From CAZAFN01 sp964484795 (lineage in GTDB: Bacteria > Pseudomonadota > Alphaproteobacteria > Methylaequorales > Methylaequoraceae), in the NCBI GenBank assembly GCA_964484795.1, contig CAZAFN010000045.1, positions 1-5,422 on the forward strand: DNA of 5,422 bases, in the 5' to 3' direction. Both the position numbers and the translations under genes were made by a program. The notes under the pieces are model-generated. The model had not been told where the DNA came from. It did not search any database and worked only from the letters and a program-made list of their open reading frames with translations. Positions 1 through 5,422 of this stretch are shown here, piece after piece (the stretch's first letter is position 1; each line of letters starts with the position of its first letter).

Positions 1-2
1 TG

Positions 3-629
3 GGTGGAGCGGCTAATAGTATAGGTTTGGCAAAGTTAATTAGTTCTCACAAATTAGAAATAGATGTGAACTTAATGCTGTGCTTAGTGGAAAATTCTGT
101 TTCAAGCAATTCAATTAGACCCTCTGATATTTTTAAAAGTAGGGATGGCCGTTATGTTGAAATAGGTGATACTGATGCAGAAGGAAGATTGATCCTAGCG
201 GATGCCATTACTTATGCTTGTGAATTAAAACCAGATCTAATTATTGATATGGGCACATTAACTGGAGCATCTAGGGTGGCGTTAGGTACAGACGTTCCAA
301 GTTTTTTTTGTAATGATGATGATCTTTCAATGGAATTAATTGATGCTTCTCAGGAAGTTGGTGATCCACTTTGGCAGTTACCCCTATGGGAAAATTATTC
401 AAATCAACTAATGTCTAATCATGCTGACATCAAGAATATAGGTAATAGCTTTTTTGGTGGAGCCATAACTGCTGCCTTATTTTTAAAAGAATTTGTCAAA
501 TATAACATTCCATGGATTCATGTGGATTTAATGGCTTGGTCAAAACCAAATAGATTGTCATCTTATGAAGGTGGAGAGGCAATGGGAATAAGAGCTTTAA
601 TGCAGTTAATTAAAAAAAGATTTGGTTAA
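3..629 (+). CDS. Leucyl aminopeptidase family protein (peptidase M17), C-terminal part, cut by left edge
   Basis: This is the catalytic C-terminal part of a cytosolic two-metal M17 aminopeptidase, which removes N-terminal residues from peptides. The frame is open from the first full codon at 3, and the sequence there (GGAANSIG) matches the family's conserved GGAA segment just after the first metal ligands. No start codon belongs here: the gene begins outside the window, and the TTG at 27 is an internal Leu. 208 codons are visible, less than half of a usual M17 protein of about 450-500 residues. The active-site signature lies at 168-191 and reads DTDAEGRL; the family consensus is NTDAEGRL. The Asp and Glu metal ligands and the Arg are kept, but the first Asn is Asp. 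Other family marks are DMGTLTGA, DPLWQLPLW, FFGGAITAALFL and EGGEAMGIRAL. The last three resemble the PepB-like M17 paralogue of Alphaproteobacteria more than E. coli PepA (from memory). The gene converges on yejF, sharing stop-codon bases. The family call is firm; peptide preference is unknown. Confidence 0.93.
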   Translation, partial: GGAANSIGLAKLISSHKLEIDVNLMLCLVENSVSSNSIRPSDIFKSRDGRYVEIGDTDAEGRLILADAITYACELKPDLIIDMGTLTGASRVALGTDVPSFFCNDDDLSMELIDASQEVGDPLWQLPLWENYSNQLMSNHADIKNIGNSFFGGAITAALFLKEFVKYNIPWIHVDLMAWSKPNRLSSYEGGEAMGIRALMQLIKKRFG

Positions 630-2209
630 AAATAAGCGGATTTCAACAAATTTTTTGTGTAACTACTTTTAGGTTTTTGAAATAGATTTTTTTTTGAGTC
701 AAATTCTACAATTTCACCATCTTTCATAACCATTATTTTATCTGATATGGCTTTTATGATCTTTAGATCATGACTTATGAAAATATATGTCAATTTATGT
801 TTTTCCTGAAGATTTAGAAGAAGATTAACAATTTGTGATTGAACGGTCATATCGAGAGCACTTGTAGGTTCGTCAAGAATAATTAATTCAGGATTAAGTA
901 TTAAAGCCCTAGCTATTGCTACTCTTTGCCTCTGCCCTCCAGAAAATTCGTGGGGGTATCTTGAAAGCATAGATGAATCTAACCCAACATCATTGACTAT
1001 TCTTTCAGTAAGCCCAAAAATTTCCTTTGAGGACATTTTTTCCCTATGGACTTGGAGACCTTCGCTGATAATGTCTTGGATTGTCAGTCTAGGGCTTAGT
1101 GATGCAAATGGGTCTTGAAAGATTATTTGAATGTTTTTTCTATATGGGCGAAACATGTTTTGGTTAAGATCCGAAATTTTTTCTTTTTTAAAAAAAAAAC
1201 TTCCTTTTGAATCAATTAATTTTAGAAGTGCTTGTGCGATTGAGCTTTTCCCTGACCCACTTTCTCCAACAATTCCTAAAGTTTCACCCTTTTGTAAATC
1301 AAAATTTATATTTTTAACTGCGTGAAAGTGATTTTTATTTTTGTTAAAGAAGAAACTAGTTTTATTTTCATAAAAAACATTTAATTTTTTTACTGACAAA
1401 ATCTTTTCATTAGTACTGGGTTTGATTTTTTTTTCTTTGGGTTTTGAAAGAATTAACTTCTTTGTGTATGGATGTTTAGGGGTGGAAAAAATATTCTTTG
1501 TAGTGTTTTTTTCAACAATCTCACCTTTTTCCATGACACAAACTCTGTCAGAAATTTCTTTAACTATTCCCAAGTCATGAGTAATAAGCAACAATGACAT
1601 TTTAAATTTCTTTCTAAGTTTGTCTAATAATTCTAGTATCTGTTTTTGAATCGTTACATCTAATGCCGTTGTAGGTTCATCGGCAATTAGTAAATCTGGA
1701 TTATTGGCAATAGCCATTGCAATCATTATTCTTTGCCGTTGTCCGCCAGATAGCTGGTGCGGATATTGACTCAGTCTTTGTTCTGGGTCATCTATCCCAA
1801 CTTCCTTCAACAATTCAACACATTTTTTCGAAGTTGAATTATTTTTTTTTGGTAAGCATTCAGTTATTTGTTTTTCAATTGTATGCAGAGGATTTAGTGA
1901 AGTCATGGGTTCTTGAAAAATCATAGAAATTCTCCTACCTCTTATTTTTTGAAGAAAAATTTCATCTTGATCTAACAAATTTTTGCTTTCAAAAATTATT
2001 TTTCCTTTAATTTTTAATTGACTATTGGACTTGATCAATTTCATAATTGAAAGCGCAGTTACCGATTTGCCAGAACCACTTTCTCCGACAATTGCCATGC
2101 ACTCCCCTTTATAGACGTTAAAACTAATTTTTTTAACTGCATTAACAACTTGGTTGTTAACTTCAAACCTAATATTTAAATTTTCAATTTTTAAGATTGT
2201 TTTGCTCAT
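626..2209 (-). CDS. yejF: YejF: peptide ABC transporter ATPase with two fused nucleotide-binding domains
   Basis: Cytoplasmic ATPase that drives peptide import through YejB and YejE. The 527 residues match the length of E. coli YejF (about 529), which also joins two ABC domains in one chain. Domain 1: Walker A GESGSGKS at 42-49, Q-loop Gln99, signature LSGGQRQR at 153-160, Walker B plus catalytic Glu (LLIADEP) at 173-179, switch His211, and the oligopeptide-transporter HPYT motif at 246-249. A Lys-rich linker (about 256-269) follows. Domain 2: Walker A at 315-322, Gln365, signature FSGGQRQR at 422-429, LIILDEP at 442-448, His480. All catalytic motifs of both domains are intact, so both sites look capable of ATP hydrolysis. 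The ATG at 2209 directly follows the yejE stop (TAAATG) and has an AGAAAGG ribosome site inside the end of yejE. It is the last gene of the operon. The gene contains four A/T homopolymer runs of 9-10 bases. DppD/DppF-type fusions are the main alternative, but the neighbours make YejF nearly certain. Confidence 0.96.
   Translation of the reverse strand: MSKTILKIENLNIRFEVNNQVVNAVKKISFNVYKGECMAIVGESGSGKSVTALSIMKLIKSNSQLKIKGKIIFESKNLLDQDEIFLQKIRGRRISMIFQEPMTSLNPLHTIEKQITECLPKKNNSTSKKCVELLKEVGIDDPEQRLSQYPHQLSGGQRQRIMIAMAIANNPDLLIADEPTTALDVTIQKQILELLDKLRKKFKMSLLLITHDLGIVKEISDRVCVMEKGEIVEKNTTKNIFSTPKHPYTKKLILSKPKEKKIKPSTNEKILSVKKLNVFYENKTSFFFNKNKNHFHAVKNINFDLQKGETLGIVGESGSGKSSIAQALLKLIDSKGSFFFKKEKISDLNQNMFRPYRKNIQIIFQDPFASLSPRLTIQDIISEGLQVHREKMSSKEIFGLTERIVNDVGLDSSMLSRYPHEFSGGQRQRVAIARALILNPELIILDEPTSALDMTVQSQIVNLLLNLQEKHKLTYIFISHDLKIIKAISDKIMVMKDGEIVEFDSKKNLFQKPKSSYTKNLLKSAYF
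1184..1199. repeat. Homopolymer pair inside yejF (six T then ten A on the plus strand)
   Basis: On the coding (minus) strand this reads ten T followed by six A, encoding Phe-Phe-Phe-Lys-Lys just after Walker A of the second ATPase domain (about residues 338-342). It is the longest single-base run in the window. The reading frame is intact in this copy. Confidence 0.9.
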
Positions 2210-3232
2210 TTAAATAACCTTTCTGGGGTCAAAGGCATCTCTTACGGCTTCACCAATAAAAACTAATAAACTTAATTGGAGTGACAATGTAATAAATGCC
2301 GACAACCCTAACCAAGGAGCTTGCAAATTCGCTTTTCCTTGAGCTACCATCTCTCCAAGAGAAGGTGATCCAGGAGGTAAGCCAAAACCTAGGAAATCTA
2401 GCGAAGTCAAAGTTGCAATTGAACCAGACAATATAAATGGCATTAAGGTCAAAGTTGCAACCATTGCGTTTGGAAGAACGTGTTTTATCATGATGTTGAC
2501 ATTGCTAACACCAAGTGCTTTAGCAGCTTTAACATATTCAAAGTTTCTTGCCCTGAGGAATTCTGCTCTTACAACACCTTCTAATGACATCCAGCTAAAT
2601 AAAAGCATAATAAAAAGCAAAATCCAGAAGCTAGGCTGAACAAAACTTGAAATAATTATTAATAAATAAAGAACTGGTAGTCCCGACCAGATTTCAATGA
2701 ATCTTTGACCGAAAAGATCAATTTTTCCTCCATAAAAACCTTGGACCCCTCCCGCCATAATTCCAAGAACACTTGAAAGGAGGGTAAGGATTAGTCCAAA
2801 GAACACTGAGATCCTAAAACCATAAATAAGTCTTGCCAAGACATCTCTTCCTTGGTCATCTGTTCCAAGAAGATTGTCCAGAGTTGGTGAAGAAGGAGAA
2901 GGCACCTTCAAATCATAGTTAATAGTGTCATAAGAGTATTCTATAGGTGGCATTATATAAAACCCATTTTGATTAATTAGGTTTTTAACGAAGGGATCTT
3001 TATAATCGGCTTCGGTTTCAAATTCTCCGCCATAAAATGTTTCGGAAATTTCTTCAAAAACTGGAAAATAAACTTTGTTGTCAAAAACTAATAATATAGG
3101 TTTATCATTTGCTATAAATTCAGCAAATATAGAAATTAGAAATAAAAAACAAAAGGTAATGGTTGCAATAGCACCTCTCTTGTTGGCTTTAAAATTTTTA
3201 AACCTTCTTTTTGTTAGTGGAGAAAAATTCAT
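2210..3232 (-). CDS. yejE: YejE: inner-membrane permease of the Yej peptide ABC transporter
   Basis: One of the two membrane subunits forming the peptide channel. Its 340 residues match the E. coli protein (about 341). After a basic N-terminus, a first membrane helix spans about residues 21-41. A YejE-type periplasmic segment follows, with ANDKP at 41-45, YFPV at 55-58, GGEFETEADYKDP at 68-80 and LGTDDQGRDVLARLIYG at 122-138. The transporter core of about five further helices comes next. The cytoplasmic EAA loop, which docks onto the ATPase, is at about 232-255 (from EYVKAAKALGVS to KHVLPN). The end, GEAVRDAFDP, is typical of YejE/DppC-like permeases. The long soluble segment between helix 1 and the core separates YejE from ordinary DppC/OppC. 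The ATG at 3232 overlaps the yejB stop by one base and has an AGGGG site six bases upstream; the N-terminus lines up with known YejE without extension. The stop codon abuts the yejF start. Nothing is broken or missing. Confidence 0.96.
   Translation of the reverse strand: MNFSPLTKRRFKNFKANKRGAIATITFCFLFLISIFAEFIANDKPILLVFDNKVYFPVFEEISETFYGGEFETEADYKDPFVKNLINQNGFYIMPPIEYSYDTINYDLKVPSPSSPTLDNLLGTDDQGRDVLARLIYGFRISVFFGLILTLLSSVLGIMAGGVQGFYGGKIDLFGQRFIEIWSGLPVLYLLIIISSFVQPSFWILLFIMLLFSWMSLEGVVRAEFLRARNFEYVKAAKALGVSNVNIMIKHVLPNAMVATLTLMPFILSGSIATLTSLDFLGFGLPPGSPSLGEMVAQGKANLQAPWLGLSAFITLSLQLSLLVFIGEAVRDAFDPRKVI
2218..2224 (-). promoter_or_regulatory. Ribosome binding site of yejF inside yejE
   Basis: On the minus strand AGAAAGG lies eight bases before the yejF ATG at 2209, within the last codons of yejE. 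The yejE stop TAA directly touches the yejF ATG. This supports the ATG at 2209 and indicates that a ribosome ending yejE can start yejF. Confidence 0.7.
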
Positions 3233-4338
3233 TACTTACCCCTACTTTCAAAATCTATTCTTGGGTCAATTAGAACATAAGTTAAATCGCTAGCTAGTCT
3301 AAGTAACAAACCTATGAGAGTAAAAATGTAAAGACTACCAAATACAACTGGGTAATCTCTTCCCAATGCTGCTTCAAAACCCAGAAGACCAAGACCATCA
3401 AGGGAAAAAATTACTTCAATTAACAATGAAGAAGTGAAAAGTATATTTATGAAGGCGGACGGAAAACCTGAAATAACAATTAGCATTGCATTTCTAAAAA
3501 CATGTCCGTAAAGAACTCTTTGTTCCCCAACTCCTTTGGCTTTAGCCGTCATTACATACTGTTTATTTATTTCATCAAGAAAAGAATTTTTAGTTAGCAT
3601 TGTTAAACTTGCAAAACCTCCAATTACCATTGCTAGTACTGGTAAGGCAAGGTGCCAGAAGTAATCCAAAATTTTGTTAAAAAATGGAAGTTGATCCCAA
3701 TTATCTGATACCAATCCTCTAAGTGGAAAAATATCTAAATAACTTCCACCTGCAAAGATCACAATTAAAAAAATTGCAAACAAAAACCCTGGGATTGCAT
3801 ACCCAAGAATAATCAAAGATGATGTATAAACGTCAAATTTTGAGCCATCACGAACTGCTTTCTTTATTCCAAGTGGGATGGAAATTAAATATATGAGTAA
3901 TGTTGTCCACAAACCTAAAGAAATAGAAACTGGCAATTTTTCAATTATCAATGCAATGACCGTTTGATCCTTGTAAAAACTCTCCCCAAAATCAAAGAAC
4001 AAATAATTTTTTATCATTTCAAAAAATCTTTCCAGTGGTGGTTTGTCAAATCCATATTGTTTTTCCAATTCTTTAATGAGATCAGGGTCTATTCCTTGAG
4101 AACCTCTATATTTACTTTCATTAAAATTCAAGTTAGTTTTGTTTTGAGAGCTTTGAGATTGTTCTCCACCAGTAGAGGTAAATTTTTGAGTCACTGAAAC
4201 ATCCGTTCCTTTGATTTGGGATATGGCCTTCTCAACAGGTCCCCCTGGTGCAGCTTGAATTATTAAGAAATTTACAGTTAATATTCCAAACAATGTTGGA
4301 ATAATTAAAAACAAACGTTTGAAGATGTAGTTTAACAT
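3232..4338 (-). CDS. yejB: YejB: inner-membrane permease of the Yej peptide ABC transporter
   Basis: Partner channel subunit of YejE. The 368 residues compare with about 364 in E. coli. The N-terminus (MLNYIFKRLFLIIPTL, then APGGPVEKAI) is the hallmark of YejB and fixes the ATG at 4338. A first helix at about 9-29 is followed by a hydrophilic periplasmic stretch with a Ser/Gln/Asn-rich low-complexity part (about 50-75), then KYRGSQGIDPDLI and KQYGFDKPPLERF. The core contains further family marks: LPVSISLGLW, IPLGIKKAVRDGS, GYAIPGFLFAI, FPLRGLVS, LTMLTKNSFLDE and the end motif DPRIDFESRGK. The EAA loop, which contacts YejF, is the region around QYVMTAKAKGV and GHVFRNAM. Overall resemblance to E. 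coli YejB, judged from memory, is very strong. The start overlaps the yejA stop by one base (TAATG), and only a weak ribosome site precedes it, so coupling to yejA translation is likely. The low-complexity part is in the loop that varies most in the family. Confidence 0.96.
   Translation of the reverse strand: MLNYIFKRLFLIIPTLFGILTVNFLIIQAAPGGPVEKAISQIKGTDVSVTQKFTSTGGEQSQSSQNKTNLNFNESKYRGSQGIDPDLIKELEKQYGFDKPPLERFFEMIKNYLFFDFGESFYKDQTVIALIIEKLPVSISLGLWTTLLIYLISIPLGIKKAVRDGSKFDVYTSSLIILGYAIPGFLFAIFLIVIFAGGSYLDIFPLRGLVSDNWDQLPFFNKILDYFWHLALPVLAMVIGGFASLTMLTKNSFLDEINKQYVMTAKAKGVGEQRVLYGHVFRNAMLIVISGFPSAFINILFTSSLLIEVIFSLDGLGLLGFEAALGRDYPVVFGSLYIFTLIGLLLRLASDLTYVLIDPRIDFESRGK
3239..3243 (-). promoter_or_regulatory. 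Ribosome binding site of yejE inside yejB
   Basis: On the minus strand AGGGG lies six bases before the yejE ATG at 3232, in the codons for the last Arg-Gly of YejB. It is the best Shine-Dalgarno match among the three internal starts of this operon and confirms the ATG overlapping the yejB stop (TAATG). Confidence 0.75.
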
Positions 4339-4344
4339 TATTCC
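4336..4344 (-). promoter_or_regulatory. yejA stop / yejB start overlap with weak ribosome site
   Basis: On the minus strand the bases read GGAATAATG: the yejA TAA and yejB ATG share one base. The GGAA is only two to three bases from the ATG, closer than usual. The next purine run, AGAAAG at 4350-4355, is eleven bases away, further than usual. Initiation of yejB therefore probably depends on ribosomes finishing yejA (inference). Confidence 0.55.
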
Positions 4345-5422
4345 ATTTTCTTTCTGATTCTCCAGATGAAAACTAGGGGAATAATCAAAAAGAGATAGTA
4401 TAGATATCCTTTGTGATTTTTTTCATTCTCTTCCAGCTTTTCTATGTTTCCAATTCTTTTTTCTTTTTCTTTGTCGTACCACCAAAAATCAAACCCTAAA
4501 TCATATTTGGGTGATATTGCTGGTCTTGACAATTTGTTCCAATAAGCCACTCGGTAATGCCCTATATGAAATTGTGGAATTAGGTAATAATTGAATAATA
4601 ATATTCTATCAAGCACCCTTGTATGCATAACTAGTTCTTCCCTCGTTTTTGAACTAATTAAATTTTCTATAACATCATCAATGACTGGGTTTTTTACACC
4701 TATAATATTTGGGCTTCCAGGTTGATCAGCGGTCATTGAACTCCAATAATTCTTTTGTTCATTTCCAGGGGATATTATTGAACCATAATTGGTTACAACC
4801 ATATCAAAATCAAATTTGTCTAATCTTCGAATATATTGTGAGTCATCTTGAACGGTTCTAATGGTAACATTTACCCCTAATTTTTTTAGATTTCTTTTCA
4901 TTGGAAGGACTATTCTTTCAAAGAGAGGTGATCTAAGAAGTATTTCAAACTTTAAAATTTCACCCGTTTCATGATGTGTTAGAACTCCATTTTTTATAAT
5001 CCAGCCTTCTTTTTTTAATATTCTTCTGGCAATTCTCAAATTTTTCCTCAAACCGTTCGTTTCTAATTCAGTATTAGGTGGAGAAAAGACTGTATTGAAA
5101 ACTTCATCGGGTATACGACCTTTATATTTGTTAAGAATTTTTAGTTCCTTTCCATCTGGAAGATTTTGGGAAGATAGTTCTGAGTTATCAAAAAAACTTT
5201 TGGTTCGAGTATAGGCTCCATAAAACAAGTTACGATTAGACCATTCAAAATCAAAAGCATAACCTAATGCTTTTCTAACATTCTTGTTTTTAAAAATTGA
5301 TTTTCTAATGTTGAAAGCAAATCCTTGCATCCCGCTTGGTCTGAAATATTTTATTTCCTCAACAATCACTTGACCTTTTTCAACTGCCTTAAATTTGTAT
5401 GCAGTTGCCCAGTTTTTCGATG
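4338..5422 (-). CDS. yejA: YejA: peptide-binding protein (solute-binding family 5), C-terminal part with unusual membrane anchor
   Basis: Periplasmic receptor that delivers peptides to YejBE. The gene runs off the right edge; the first full codon is at 5420-5418 and 360 residues are visible of an expected 600 or so. The GTG at 5369 is internal Val, because the frame continues upstream with SKNWATAYKF, a typical YejA segment. Counting from 5420, family marks are GMQGFAFN (30-37), VRKALGYAFDFEW (48-60), NLFYGAYTRT (64-73), SPGNEQ (217-222) and FDFWWYDK (310-317). These set YejA apart from DppA/OppA. The signal peptide and front lobe lie outside the window. Known YejA proteins end soon after the WWYD motif. 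Here there follow about 20 mostly charged residues, a hydrophobic helix (about 339-353) and a basic tail (RIRKKME). This predicts an inner-membrane anchor with the binding domain outside. The stop overlaps the yejB start, so the extension is not read-through of a lost stop into free space. The Yej call is near certain; anchoring is inferred. Confidence 0.94.
   Translation of the reverse strand, partial: SKNWATAYKFKAVEKGQVIVEEIKYFRPSGMQGFAFNIRKSIFKNKNVRKALGYAFDFEWSNRNLFYGAYTRTKSFFDNSELSSQNLPDGKELKILNKYKGRIPDEVFNTVFSPPNTELETNGLRKNLRIARRILKKEGWIIKNGVLTHHETGEILKFEILLRSPLFERIVLPMKRNLKKLGVNVTIRTVQDDSQYIRRLDKFDFDMVVTNYGSIISPGNEQKNYWSSMTADQPGSPNIIGVKNPVIDDVIENLISSKTREELVMHTRVLDRILLFNYYLIPQFHIGHYRVAYWNKLSRPAISPKYDLGFDFWWYDKEKEKRIGNIEKLEENEKNHKGYLYYLFLIIPLVFIWRIRKKME

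Noticed and set aside
27..629. Complete short gene starting with TTG at 27
   Set aside because: The frame stays open to the left edge and the upstream codons encode the conserved GGAA segment of M17 enzymes, so this is a truncated larger gene and the TTG is an internal Leu.
642..660. Possible weak hairpin (ACAAA, TTT, TTTGT) as a terminator
   Set aside because: Five mostly A-T pairs with no following U-tract are too weak, and it lies in the yejF coding sequence.
756..771. Perfect inverted repeat with 7-base arms (ATGATCT and AGATCAT) and a 2-base spacer, operator-like
   Set aside because: It lies inside yejF and encodes the conserved switch-His segment (SHDLKI), so the codons explain it; no promoter is nearby and the spacer is too short for an RNA hairpin loop.
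1131..1325. Plus-strand open frame inside yejF
   Set aside because: Antisense to the second ATPase domain of yejF, with no recognisable domain and no convincing ribosome site; a shadow of the real gene.
1717..1926. Plus-strand open frame inside yejF
   Set aside because: Antisense to conserved ABC motifs of yejF; its composition follows from the opposite-strand code.
3075..3293. Plus-strand open frame across the yejE/yejB junction
   Set aside because: Antisense to two well-supported genes and without a family resemblance.
3964..4197. Plus-strand open frame inside yejB
   Set aside because: Antisense to the YejB periplasmic segment; no independent evidence of coding.
4338..5369. Complete YejA beginning with GTG at 5369
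   Set aside because: The frame continues to the right edge with family-typical residues (SKNWATAYKF), and the usual protein is about 600 residues with a signal peptide; the GTG is internal Val.

Overview
The window is compact, AT-rich bacterial DNA (by eye well over half A+T, not computed). It holds the end of a leucyl aminopeptidase gene on the plus strand, followed tail-to-tail by a yejABEF peptide ABC transporter operon on the minus strand. The transporter proteins resemble the proteobacterial Yej set along their whole length as I remember it, and the aminopeptidase is of the short-signature M17 type common in Alphaproteobacteria. Together with the low GC and the near absence of intergenic DNA, this suggests a streamlined, low-GC, Gram-negative alphaproteobacterium, possibly marine. 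That placement is inference; no rRNA or other taxonomic marker is present.

Layout from left to right: the C-terminal 208 codons of an M17 aminopeptidase (3-629, plus strand, cut by the left edge). Then, read from right to left on the minus strand: yejA (5422-4338, N-terminus cut by the right edge), yejB (4338-3232), yejE (3232-2210) and yejF (2209-626). Stop and start codons overlap by one base at yejA/yejB and yejB/yejE, and abut at yejE/yejF. The aminopeptidase and yejF stop codons share the four bases TTAA at 626-629. No stretch of even 50 bases is free of genes, and I saw no tRNA, rRNA, mobile element, CRISPR or convincing terminator. The operon promoter lies beyond the right edge.

How the genes work together: YejA captures peptides in the periplasm, YejB and YejE form the inner-membrane channel, and YejF, two ABC ATPase domains in one chain, powers import. 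The neighbouring aminopeptidase could trim imported peptides in the cytoplasm. It is transcribed from the opposite strand, so this is a link by position and chemistry only.

No undescribed system is evident. The most unusual feature is the C-terminus of YejA. It carries a charged linker, one hydrophobic helix and a basic tail where the family normally ends, suggesting a solute-binding protein anchored in the inner membrane rather than free in the periplasm.
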